This document shows, one piece after another, positions 53,737 through 61,384 of a DNA stretch of 64,000 nt; position 1 is the first letter of the stretch, and every line of letters begins with the position of its first letter. Both the position numbers and the translations under genes were made by a program. Under the pieces are notes generated by a model. It ran no database searches and was not told where the DNA came from. It was given only the letters and a program-made list of their open reading frames with translations. Source of the DNA: Cytophagales bacterium (lineage in GTDB: Bacteria; Bacteroidota; Bacteroidia; Cytophagales; Spirosomataceae); assembly GCA_013298865.1 (NCBI GenBank), contig JAAFJL010000006.1, positions 1-64,000 of the forward strand, read 5' to 3'.

Positions 53737-53974
53737 GGTGGAATTAGTGTATTGGTAGCACGACAGATTGTGATTCTGTTAGAAGCCGTTTTAAAATATG
53801 TTTTGCGTAAAGTTATTTTGTATTTTTTGATTAGTTGAATCTAATTTTTTTAAGGAATATTGGTTAATATTTCGTAAAAAATTAGGTTTAAATAGTCGAA
53901 ATAAGACAAACTAAATTTACCTGAAGATATTTTAAAACGGCTTCTAAATATTGGTTCAAATCCGATATTTCACA
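53737..53974 (+). tRNA. tRNA-His(GUG) interrupted in the variable loop
   Basis: The 5' part (53737-53780) gives G-1, acceptor GTGGAAT, D arm GTGT/GCAC, and anticodon stem ACAGA/TCTGT with loop TTGTGAT (anticodon GTG). The 3' part (53946-53974) gives T arm ATTGG-TTCAAAT-CCGAT and acceptor ATTTCAC, fully pairing with the 5' end. Between them a 165-bp insertion splits the variable loop; removing it restores TAAAT. Position 73 reads A rather than the C expected for tRNA-His. Confidence 0.82.
53780..53946 (+). mobile_element. MITE-like element inside tRNA-His, TA-flanked, perfect terminal inverted repeats
   Basis: The ends GAAGCCGTTTTAAAATAT (53782-53799) and its exact reverse complement (53927-53944) flank an AT-rich interior without ORF. 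TA occurs directly outside on both sides (53780-53781 and 53945-53946), as in Tc1/mariner/IS630-type insertion into a TA site. The inverted repeats extend one or two bases further, so the exact boundary is open. A structured RNA insertion is the alternative. Confidence 0.75.
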
Positions 53975-54048
53975 CAAAATTGATTTTGAAAATAAACCTT
54001 TCCATTTCGTGATTGTCTAAATTCTGTAAACAATCAAAAACGAATGAC

Positions 54049-54660
54049 ATGGAAACTTCAAAATCATTATTGAATGTAATTTGTGGTCTATTTTTATTGA
54101 CCATACTTTTGGCATTTATGCCTTCAGAAGCTCAGGGACATCATCACGGTCATGGCAAAGACAGAGGAGGAAGAAGAGTAAGACCTGCAGTAAAAGTAGT
54201 TGCTTTTTCAAGAACTAAAAGGGTTATTGTCCGCCCAAGAGTAGTACGAACTGTTAGAGTTTTACCAACGGGTTGCAGAACTTTTGTCCATAACAGAAAT
54301 AATTATTATGCCCATAACGGCTTATATTATGGTTTACGCAACAATGCTTATGTAGTTATGCCAGCACCTTTTGGTATTAGAATTAATATTTTGCCAGTGG
54401 GTTACAGAAATGTTCGTTGGGGAAATGCCAACTATTATTATCACAGAGGGGCGTACTATAACCGAGTGGAAAGTACAAATGAATACGAAGTAATAGAACC
54501 CAAAGTAGGAATGGTTGTGCCAGAATTGCCAGAAGATGACGTAGAAGAAGTACAAATAAATGACCAAACTTATTATGAGTATGATAACTATTTGTACAAG
54601 CAAATCCCGACAAAATCAGGATTACAGTACGAAGTTGTGGGTACATTAGAAGATAAATAG
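54049..54660 (+). CDS. Secreted basic/Tyr-rich protein (DUF6515-like)
   Basis: The 203-residue protein starts at ATG 54049 (METSKSLLNVICGLFLLTIL); an upstream TTG reading adds a poor N-terminus. After the signal peptide comes a His/Arg-rich stretch (GHHHGHGKDRGGRRVRP). Repeated short units follow (NNYYAHNGLYYGLRNNAYVV, NANYYYHRGAYYNRVESTNE, DQTYYEYDNYLYKQI), typical of DUF6515 envelope proteins. Function unknown. A strong terminator follows. Confidence 0.7.
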   Translation: METSKSLLNVICGLFLLTILLAFMPSEAQGHHHGHGKDRGGRRVRPAVKVVAFSRTKRVIVRPRVVRTVRVLPTGCRTFVHNRNNYYAHNGLYYGLRNNAYVVMPAPFGIRINILPVGYRNVRWGNANYYYHRGAYYNRVESTNEYEVIEPKVGMVVPELPEDDVEEVQINDQTYYEYDNYLYKQIPTKSGLQYEVVGTLEDK

Positions 54661-54679
54661 TGTGAGTTTTTTTGGTTGA

Positions 54680-54714
54680 AAAGCCCCGTGGAGATTCTCT
54701 GCGGGGCTTTTTTT
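54680..54714 (+). terminator. Terminator after the DUF6515-like gene
   Basis: The stem AAAGCCCCG (54680-54688) and CGGGGCTTT (54702-54710) is followed by T residues. Confidence 0.85.
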
Positions 54715-54827
54715 GTTAAGAATTGTACTTCACCATGATTTGAAATAGGGGTGAATTGAAATAGGTTTTGTTTTCTCATCAGAAAAAGTAATTTTGTTAT
54801 TGCAACCACTGTAAAAAACAAAATTTT

Positions 54828-55409
54828 ATGGAAGAAAAATATCAAGGGAAATACCGAATCCCTTCTACACGCCTTCAAAATTGGGATTATGGCTCTGATG
54901 GAGCATATTTTATAACTATTTGTTGTAAAAATAGGCTTCATTTTTTCGGAGAATGTAACGATGCAAAAATGAAATTATCTACTGAAGGAGCTATTGCACA
55001 AGGTTTTTGGTATGAAATTCCAAAACATTTCCCTTTTGTGGCATTAGGAGAATTTATCGTTATGCCGAATCATATTCACGGCATTTTGATTTTGGATAAG
55101 GAACGGGATTATATGAACGATGTAGAGACAAGGCATTGCCTTGTCTCTACCAATACAACAGAAAGAACATTTGGTCAAAATCGTTTTCAAAACCAAGGAA
55201 AAGATACTGTCTCATCAATTATTGGTTCATACAAATCTGTCTGTACGAAACATATCCGAAAGACATTTCCAGCAATAGAATTTGGATGGCAAACTCGTTT
55301 TTGGGATAATATCATTAGAGATAGCCAGTCATTTGATAATATCAGTCAGTATATCATCAACAATCCTGCAACATGGAACAAGGACAAATTTTTTAATAAT
55401 GATACGTAG
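54828..55409 (+). CDS. REP-associated tyrosine transposase (RAYT, Y1-type)
   Basis: The 193-residue protein has the HUH signature in FIVMPNHIHGILILD and the family opening GAYFITICCKNRLHFFGE. The C-terminal region has YKSVCTKHIRK and WQTRFWDNIIRDSQSFDN. The catalytic Tyr would be in the C-terminal helix (YIINNPATW). A REP palindrome lies inside the reading frame at 55122-55150, and another begins two bases after the stop codon. RAYTs mobilise REP sequences. It is a full-length, apparently intact gene. Confidence 0.9.
   Translation: MEEKYQGKYRIPSTRLQNWDYGSDGAYFITICCKNRLHFFGECNDAKMKLSTEGAIAQGFWYEIPKHFPFVALGEFIVMPNHIHGILILDKERDYMNDVETRHCLVSTNTTERTFGQNRFQNQGKDTVSSIIGSYKSVCTKHIRKTFPAIEFGWQTRFWDNIIRDSQSFDNISQYIINNPATWNKDKFFNNDT
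55122..55150. repeat. REP palindrome inside the RAYT gene
   Basis: GTAGAGACAAGGCA pairs with TGCCTTGTCTCTAC with a single unpaired centre base. The 29-bp palindrome encodes residues VETRHCLVST of the transposase. Confidence 0.9.
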
Positions 55410-55410
55410 A

Positions 55411-55439
55411 GTAGAGACAAGGCAATGCCTTGTCTCTAC
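55411..55439. repeat. REP palindrome immediately after the RAYT gene
   Basis: A second full 29-bp copy begins two bases after the stop codon and differs from the internal copy only at the centre base. Confidence 0.9.
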
Positions 55440-55471
55440 TTTCGGACAAATAGGTTTCTAATTATTGGTAT

Positions 55472-55498
55472 GCAGACAGGGCAATGCCTTGTCTCTAC
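55472..55498. repeat. Degenerate third REP copy
   Basis: The right arm TGCCTTGTCTCTAC is intact, but the left arm (GCAGACAGGGCA) has diverged. It lies between the RAYT gene and the M20 hydrolase. Confidence 0.75.
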
Positions 55499-55525
55499 CC
55501 TCTCCCAAATCTAATATAAATAAAC

Positions 55526-56992
55526 ATGAAAAAATCCCTAATCATCCTCCTAACATTAACCACCATTTCAACCTTTTCTCAGAAAAAGAGAGCAGTTGCG
55601 GCTATTCCACAAAATACTGATAAACAGACGGTTATCTCTAATATCGACAAGCGGTTTGAAGAATATGCAGGTATTTCAAAACAAATCTGGAATTATGCTG
55701 AGTTGGGATATATGGAAGAAAAATCTTCTGTTTTATTACAAGAATTATTGAAAAAAGAAGGTTTTAATGTGCAGGTTGGTGTAGCAGGAATCCCGACGGC
55801 ATTTTTGGCAACTTTTGGCGAAGGAAAACCTACGATTGGAATTTTGGGAGAATATGACGCCCTCCCAGGACTCGCACAGGAGGCAACGCCCGAAATAAAA
55901 CCAATTCCAAATCAGCGTGGGGGGCATGGTTGTGGTCATAACCTCTTCGGGACGGCTTCTGTGGCGGCGGCGCTTGAGGTGAAAAATTGGCTACAAAAAT
56001 CTGGACAAAAAGGTACTATCAAGATCTTTGGTTGTCCTGCCGAAGAAGGTGGTTCTGGCAAAGTTTATATGGTGCGAGAAGGACTTTTTAATGATGTGGA
56101 CGTGGTACTACATTGGCATCCAGGTTCTCAGAATTCGGCAGATGCAGGTACGTCTTTGGCAAATAAAAATGCTAAATTCCGTTTCAAAGGTATTGCGGCA
56201 CACGCTGCAGCATCGCCCGAACGTGGGCGTTCTGCCTTGGATGGCGTAGAGGCGATGGACATGATGGTGAACATGATGCGTGAACATATTCCGCAAGATA
56301 CCCGTATTCATTACGTAATCACGAAGGGCGGAGATGCCCCAAATGTAGTGCCAGCTTATGCTGAGGTGTATTATTACGCTCGCCATAAAGACCGTGATAT
56401 TTTGCAAAGTGTTTGGAAACGGATTGAAAATGCGGCTCAGGGTGCTGCACTTGGTACGGGTACAAAAGTAGAATGGGAAGTTTTGGGCGGAGTTTTCAAT
56501 CTTTTACCAAATGTGTCATTGGCAGAAACCATGCACAATAATTTAGCGATGGTCGGGGGTGTAACTTATACCGAAGAAGAGAAAAAGTTTGCCGAAAAAA
56601 TCAGTGAAACTTTGGGTGAACAAAAACAACCCGTAGAAAATGCAGCGAAGGTGAAAGACTTTAGAGATGCCTCGGAAAGTGCCACCAGTGGAGGTTCTAC
56701 CGATGTTGGCGATGTCAGTTGGACTGTACCAACGGTGGGTTTACAAACTGCTACTTGGGTTTCGGGTTCTGCCGCACATAGTTGGCAATCTACGGCTGCC
56801 AGTGGTATGTCGATTGGTCAAAAAGGAATGATTGTTGCCGCTAAAACATTGGCTTGCACGGCTTTAGATTTATTTAAAGACGCTGCACTAATCGAAAAAG
56901 CAAAGGCTGAATTTATGCAGAAAAGAGGAGCAAATTTCAAATACGAAGCATTATTGGGAGATAGAAAACCAGCATTGGATTACAGGAAGTAG
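55526..56992 (+). CDS. Secreted M20-family amidohydrolase (AbgB-like)
   Basis: The 488-residue protein has a signal peptide (MKKSLIILLTLTTISTFSQK) and the M20 di-metal peptidase layout. GILGEYDALPGLAQEA and GHGCGHNLFGTASVAAAL carry metal-site residues, followed by PAEEGGSGKVYMV, HWHPGS and a dimerisation domain with FRFKGIAAHAAASPERG. It resembles AbgB, which hydrolyses p-aminobenzoyl-glutamate, but export suggests an extracellular or periplasmic amide substrate. Length normal for the family. Confidence 0.88.
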   Translation: MKKSLIILLTLTTISTFSQKKRAVAAIPQNTDKQTVISNIDKRFEEYAGISKQIWNYAELGYMEEKSSVLLQELLKKEGFNVQVGVAGIPTAFLATFGEGKPTIGILGEYDALPGLAQEATPEIKPIPNQRGGHGCGHNLFGTASVAAALEVKNWLQKSGQKGTIKIFGCPAEEGGSGKVYMVREGLFNDVDVVLHWHPGSQNSADAGTSLANKNAKFRFKGIAAHAAASPERGRSALDGVEAMDMMVNMMREHIPQDTRIHYVITKGGDAPNVVPAYAEVYYYARHKDRDILQSVWKRIENAAQGAALGTGTKVEWEVLGGVFNLLPNVSLAETMHNNLAMVGGVTYTEEEKKFAEKISETLGEQKQPVENAAKVKDFRDASESATSGGSTDVGDVSWTVPTVGLQTATWVSGSAAHSWQSTAASGMSIGQKGMIVAAKTLACTALDLFKDAALIEKAKAEFMQKRGANFKYEALLGDRKPALDYRK

Positions 56993-57000
56993 TTTTAATT

Positions 57001-57119
57001 GCTCGCCCCAAATTCCAATTTGGGGTGGGCTATGGTCTTGCGTCTCTGACGCATTTTGCAATCTAAAGCGTCAGAGACGCAAAGCCATTACCGCCCCAAA
57101 TCGGAGTTTGGGGCGAGCG
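57001..57119. repeat. Nested REP doublet
   Basis: The outer arms GCTCGCCCCAAA... (57001-57030) and its inverted relative (about 57091-57119), each nearly palindromic, enclose an inner perfect inverted repeat TTGCGTCTCTGACGC (57038-57052) with GCGTCAGAGACGCAA (57068-57082). The 119-bp structure can fold into one long cruciform or several hairpins. It lies after the M20 gene. Confidence 0.8.
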
Positions 57120-57159
57120 AGATGAATAAACACAACATCTAATTTTAAATCCTACCCGT

Positions 57160-57771
57160 ATGAAACCCCTAAATGCAACCACTTTAAAAATTACCATTTC
57201 GTGTTTTATTGCTCCCTCATGTTTTATTGCTTTCTTAATTTTATTTGAGGTCTGCTTATACCGCTCTATCCATTTCAATAATTATATTGTAAGTAAATTT
57301 GGACTTCTTGGTTGTGTATTGCAGCCTTGGAAAACCTATAACCTATTGATTTTCTGGGTGTATGAGTTATTTTGGATGGGATTATCTTACAGAATTAGTA
57401 GAAAAGGATATTTGCAGAAAAACACAAATCTAAAAATATTAGGGGCATTTTTATTGTTTTCTGCCATATTTATAGCGTATAGATGGTGGCATGGAAATCC
57501 CCTATCTTTTCTTGATTATAAGGAGGGTTTAACAAAACAAGCAATGCCAATATTCTCCAATCATTACTATCTGAAATGGGCAGTTTTTATTAAAATGCTT
57601 GTTTTTTTACTTCTTCTAATAATCATATCTTACAGAACTGTTTTTAAATTTTGGGATAAAAAACTGAGAATCAAATATTTAACTATTGGTTTTATTACCA
57701 CAATAGTAGGGTATATATTTTGGGTTAAAATATTAGGGAGAATTTTTGTTTATGTAATGTCATCTTCTTAA
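57160..57771 (+). CDS. Multi-pass membrane protein of unknown function
   Basis: The 203-residue protein from ATG 57160 has about five hydrophobic segments (ISCFIAPSCFIAFLILFEVC, LLIFWVYELFWMGLS, ILGAFLLFSAIFIAYRWW, FIKMLVFLLLLIIIS and ITTIVGYIFWVKILGRIFVY). No charged active-site motif is visible and I do not recognise the family. It is flanked by REP-like repeats on both sides, and nothing around it suggests a partner. Confidence 0.55.
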   Translation: MKPLNATTLKITISCFIAPSCFIAFLILFEVCLYRSIHFNNYIVSKFGLLGCVLQPWKTYNLLIFWVYELFWMGLSYRISRKGYLQKNTNLKILGAFLLFSAIFIAYRWWHGNPLSFLDYKEGLTKQAMPIFSNHYYLKWAVFIKMLVFLLLLIIISYRTVFKFWDKKLRIKYLTIGFITTIVGYIFWVKILGRIFVYVMSSS

Positions 57772-57778
57772 AACTGAC

Positions 57779-57815
57779 CCCTCTCGCACTAAATTCCAAT
57801 TTGGAGAGAGCGAAT
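57779..57815. repeat. REP-like palindrome variant
   Basis: The sequence CTCTCGCACTAAATTCCAAT and its inverted partner are a degenerate relative of the neighbouring GCTCGCnCCAAATTCC palindromes, placed between converging genes. Confidence 0.65.
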
Positions 57816-57820
57816 TTAAG

Positions 57821-58654
57821 TTATCTAAACTGCTCCACAATCTCCGAATACTTCCGAGCAACAGGCACTATAAAATCTATTTCTTTCAAATGTAATTTAA
57901 AGCCCTGTGCATTGCCCGAAATCTTCACGACTTTATCCAAATTTACAATAAAAGAACGATGACACCTTACGATGGATTTTAGCTGAATCTGCCCTTCCAA
58001 CCTCGTTAAACTACTTCTGATTAATTCCTTAAAAATCTGTTCATCTTTCAGAAAAACAACTGTGGAATAATTATCACTTGATTCGATGTATAACAAGTTT
58101 AGGGTGGATAGTCTTAGTGTATCTTTCTCATTTTCAGCAACTAATACTAATTCTGAACTTTGCGTTTGCTCACTCGTATTTGTAGGCTGAGGAGGGGTAC
58201 TATATTGTTTTAGGTGATAAATGTAGTTGCTGAGAACTATCCCAACCATCGGAAAAATACCGAGAATAAAAGTATAGCCAACCATGTTGAAAATGGCGTA
58301 AAAATTAGAATCAATTGAAAGTGTCAATACGCTATAAAGAATATTAGACAGTGTTATCAGAGTAAAGTTCAACATAAAAAAGAAAATCTCTCGACCAACC
58401 GTCCAGTTTTCTTCTTTGAAATAATTAGGAAAAATTTTAGGAACAATAAAATATAAAAAAAGCATTGTCGCCGAGGTAATAATACCATAGCCAAACAGGA
58501 TTGAAATTTTATTGGGAGAATGGAAATCATTGATACCAAATGGTTCGAAATAAATCAAAAATAGACCAATAAAAAAGCCAGCCCCTAAAGAAAGAAAGAT
58601 TTTTCGCCTGTCAGAATCTGAATGTGGGTAGGGTTGTTGAAGAATTTTGAACAT
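57821..58654 (-). CDS. LytTR-family membrane transcription regulator
   Basis: The 277-residue protein starts at the ATG at 58654 (MFKILQQPYPHSDSDRRKIF); a TTG at 58684 is less likely. About four transmembrane helices (IFLSLGAGFFIGLFLIYF to YTFILGIFPMVGIVL) precede a LytTR DNA-binding domain. That domain has LLYIESSDNYSTVVFLKDE and IVRCHRSFIVNLDKVVKISG. It binds direct repeats in promoter DNA. It is divergent from the TonB-dependent receptor gene, with a 20-bp repeat array between them. Confidence 0.88.
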   Translation of the reverse strand: MFKILQQPYPHSDSDRRKIFLSLGAGFFIGLFLIYFEPFGINDFHSPNKISILFGYGIITSATMLFLYFIVPKIFPNYFKEENWTVGREIFFFMLNFTLITLSNILYSVLTLSIDSNFYAIFNMVGYTFILGIFPMVGIVLSNYIYHLKQYSTPPQPTNTSEQTQSSELVLVAENEKDTLRLSTLNLLYIESSDNYSTVVFLKDEQIFKELIRSSLTRLEGQIQLKSIVRCHRSFIVNLDKVVKISGNAQGFKLHLKEIDFIVPVARKYSEIVEQFR

Positions 58655-58694
58655 GGAGGTAAATGGGTGAATTTTTATGTACAAATATAATAGT

Positions 58695-58805
58695 TGGTAA
58701 GGCTTTTAGCTATTAGCTGTTGGCTTTTAGCATTATGAAAGAGATTTTCCTATTATTTTATGACAAGCTATGAGCTAACAGTCAATAGCCAAAAGCCAAT
58801 AGCCT
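58695..58805. repeat. AGCTATTAGCT-type inverted repeat
   Basis: GGCTTTTAGCTATTAGCTGT appears near 58700 and an inverted, partly degenerate relative (AGCTATGAGCTAACAG, then AATAGCCAAAAGCC) near 58765-58805. The pair encloses about 40 bp. It is a typical intergenic repeat of this phylum, lying upstream of the operator array. Confidence 0.6.
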
Positions 58806-58806
58806 C

Positions 58807-58906
58807 TTTGTCAAACATCCCAAAACCTTGTCAAAAACCCCTCTGGTTTGTTAAATAGCCCATTTCTTTGACCAATACCCCTTTGATTTGACAGTACATA
58901 ATTTAT
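58807..58906 (+). promoter_or_regulatory. Array of five 20-bp-spaced TTTG-headed repeats upstream of the TonB-dependent receptor
   Basis: The (T)TTG heads start at 58807, 58827, 58847, 58867 and 58887, i.e. exactly every 20 bp. The first three read TTTGTCAAAC, CTTGTCAAAA and TTTGTTAAAT, each followed by a C-rich patch at fixed distance; the last two diverge to TTTGACCAAT and TTTGACAGTA. The last overlaps the -33 box. A 20-bp period is two helical turns, the layout used by LytTR-type regulators, one of which is encoded divergently next door. Confidence 0.7.
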
Positions 58907-58919
58907 CGTTCTACCTTTG
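58888..58919 (+). promoter_or_regulatory. Promoter of the TonB-dependent receptor gene
   Basis: TTG at 58888-58890 and TACCTTTG at 58912-58919 are 21 bp apart, a near-ideal match. The ATG follows 29 bp downstream. The -33 element is also the last unit of the repeat array. Confidence 0.75.
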
Positions 58920-58948
58920 TCTCATTCAAAACAAAAAACAAAATCGAC

Positions 58949-61306
58949 ATGAAACGTATCCTATTTTCTCTATTATTAATCTTAACAGCAAACGGAGTTT
59001 TTGCTCAGGAATTTACTCAAACTATCAAAGGTCGCATCATCGACCAACAGTCTAAATCTCCATTGATTGGAGTAAATATCATTGTATTGGACGCTAAACC
59101 ATTTCAAGGAAGTACCACGGACACAGAAGGTCTTTTCAAAATCCCGAACGTGGCTTTGGGGAGAAATATCTTGAAAATCAGCTACTTGGGTTATAAAGAA
59201 CAAGTCATTCCAAACGTGTTGGTAACGTCAGGGAAAGAAGTTGTTTTAAACCTCGAAATGGAAGAGCAAGTAACTAATATTCAGGAAATTAGCGTAACAG
59301 CCATTGCCCAAAGAAACAATATAGACCGAGGTTTAGTAACCGTCAGTGGTAAGAGTTTTGACATTGAAGATACTCGTCGTTTTGCGGGTTCACGCAATGA
59401 CCCGGCCCGTATGGTGGCGGGTTTTGCGGGTGTAACGAGTAACAACGATTCTCGCAACGACATCATCATTCGTGGTAACACACCATCGGGTGTTTTGTGG
59501 AGATTAGAGGGTGTGGATATTCCAAATCCGAACCATTTTGGCTCGTTGGGTTCTACGGGCGGACCCGTTAGTATGCTCAATAACAATCTCTTAGGGAAAT
59601 CTGCCTTCTTGACGGGTGCATTTCCAGCGATGTACGGTAATGCTACGGCAGGGGTTTTTGACCTACAAATGCGAAATGGCAATAACGAAAAACACGAATT
59701 CATGGGTCAGATGGGCTTTAATGGCGTGGAATTGGGAGCGGAAGGACCTTTCTCCAAAAACTCAAAAGCCTCTTATCTCATCAATTATCGTTATTCGATT
59801 TTGGATTTTATTAAAAAATTTGGACTCAATTTCGGGACAGGTGCAGCCATTCCAGTCTATCAGGATTTATCTGTAAAAATCAATATTCCAACTGAACATT
59901 TTGGCACGTTTTCTATCTTTGGATTAGGAGGAAAAAGTAAGATTAAATTTAGCGATGAACAAAAAGAAAATTTTTATAGCGGAGAGGGTGAAAGTATTGA
60001 TTATCAGACCTCTATGGGAGTAATTGGTTTGTCAAACACTTATTTTTTCAATGCTAAAACTTCTGGAAAAACCACAATTTCATGGACAGGTTCAACTGAA
60101 AATATCATTAAAGATGATGTCTTGAAAGATAAAAACGGAGTCGTAAACATTCGCCCAGATTATCGGAATAATTCTTTCCAAAATCGTTTGGCATTTAGCT
60201 ATGTTTTGAATCAAAAATGGAATGCCAGAAATAGCTTTGTGGCGGGTTTTACCCATAATCAATTTAACCTTAATTACATTGACAGCACTCGTAGCGTAGA
60301 AAGTAAATTTATCACTTTACGTAATTTTAAAGGCGATGCAGGATTTGTGCAAGGCTACGGCAATTGGCAAACTCGCCCTTCGGATAAACTCACAATTAAT
60401 GCAGGAATTTATTATCAACAATTGCTTTTGAATAATACTTTTGCCATCGAACCACGGGCTGGTTTGCGTTACAATCTGTCTAATAATCAGAGTATTAGCT
60501 TTGGAATTGGTAGAAATAGCCAATTACAGGTTTTGCAATTATACTTCAATAATAAGGCAGAAAATGGTACGTATTCAGAGACGAATCGTAATTTAGATAT
60601 GACTCGTAGCGACCAAGTGGTACTGGGTTATGAAAGAAATCTCGGAGCAAAAACTCGCTTGAAATTAGAGACTTATTACCAAAGTTTAAGCAATATTCCC
60701 GTAGATAAAAAACGCTCTAATTATTCAGTTTTGAACATCGGGGCGGACTTCGGAACGAACGATAAAACTGACTTACAAAACGCAGGAACTGGTAGAAATT
60801 ATGGTGCTGAGATGACCATTGAGCGTACTTTTAGCGATGGCTATTATTATTTGGCAACGGTTTCGATTTTCGATAGTAAATACAAAGGCAGCAATGGCAT
60901 TGAACATAACACGGCTTTCAACGGTAATTACACCATCAATTTATTGGCAGGGAAAGAATTTCAGGTAAGTAAAAAAATGGTGCTATCTTTCGATACAAAA
61001 ATTACTTCGGCGGGTGGAAAACGCTTTACTCCGATAGATTTTGAGGCTTCTAAAAAAGCTCAGCGTGTAGTATTTTTCAATGATCGAGCTTATGAAAGTC
61101 AGTACAAAGATTATTTTAGAACTGATTTCAAAATTACGCTTCGTAGAAATGGAAAAAATGTAATGCAAGAATGGTTCGTGGATTTACAGAATATTTCAAA
61201 CGCACAAAATATTTTTGAACAAACTTATAAACCTGCAACCAACAGCATCACAACGACAAATCAGTTAGGTTTTTTTCCAAATATCAATTATCGAATTCAA
61301 TTTTAA
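58949..61306 (+). CDS. TonB-dependent receptor with carboxypeptidase-regulatory-like N-terminal domain
   Basis: The 785-residue protein has a signal peptide (MKRILFSLLLILTANGVFAQ). A CarboxypepD_reg-like domain of residues about 25-110 (GRIIDQQSKSPLIGVNIIVL) is followed by a plug with DIIIRGNTPSGVLWRLEGVD and a beta-barrel ending in NINYRIQF, the usual aromatic terminus. It transports a substrate across the outer membrane with energy from TonB. There is no SusD partner next to it, so a peptide, siderophore or other small ligand is as likely as a glycan. Probably controlled by the divergent LytTR gene. Confidence 0.92.
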   Translation: MKRILFSLLLILTANGVFAQEFTQTIKGRIIDQQSKSPLIGVNIIVLDAKPFQGSTTDTEGLFKIPNVALGRNILKISYLGYKEQVIPNVLVTSGKEVVLNLEMEEQVTNIQEISVTAIAQRNNIDRGLVTVSGKSFDIEDTRRFAGSRNDPARMVAGFAGVTSNNDSRNDIIIRGNTPSGVLWRLEGVDIPNPNHFGSLGSTGGPVSMLNNNLLGKSAFLTGAFPAMYGNATAGVFDLQMRNGNNEKHEFMGQMGFNGVELGAEGPFSKNSKASYLINYRYSILDFIKKFGLNFGTGAAIPVYQDLSVKINIPTEHFGTFSIFGLGGKSKIKFSDEQKENFYSGEGESIDYQTSMGVIGLSNTYFFNAKTSGKTTISWTGSTENIIKDDVLKDKNGVVNIRPDYRNNSFQNRLAFSYVLNQKWNARNSFVAGFTHNQFNLNYIDSTRSVESKFITLRNFKGDAGFVQGYGNWQTRPSDKLTINAGIYYQQLLLNNTFAIEPRAGLRYNLSNNQSISFGIGRNSQLQVLQLYFNNKAENGTYSETNRNLDMTRSDQVVLGYERNLGAKTRLKLETYYQSLSNIPVDKKRSNYSVLNIGADFGTNDKTDLQNAGTGRNYGAEMTIERTFSDGYYYLATVSIFDSKYKGSNGIEHNTAFNGNYTINLLAGKEFQVSKKMVLSFDTKITSAGGKRFTPIDFEASKKAQRVVFFNDRAYESQYKDYFRTDFKITLRRNGKNVMQEWFVDLQNISNAQNIFEQTYKPATNSITTTNQLGFFPNINYRIQF

Positions 61307-61311
61307 TATTT

Positions 61312-61369
61312 ACCGCAAAGACGCAAGGTCGCAAAGTTTTAGATTTTTGCGTCATAGCGTCTTTGCGGT
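61312..61369. repeat. REP-like inverted repeat after the TonB-dependent receptor
   Basis: The 13-bp perfect arms ACCGCAAAGACGC (61312-61324) and GCGTCTTTGCGGT (61357-61369) flank a 32-bp loop. It may end the receptor transcript. Confidence 0.75.
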
Positions 61370-61384
61370 TAAAAACTTATTCCC

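Noticed and set aside
53780-53946. Group I intron or archaeal-type tRNA intron in tRNA-His
   Set aside because: The insertion is in the variable loop, not the anticodon loop, and is too short for a group I intron; TA flanks and perfect terminal repeats suit a MITE better.
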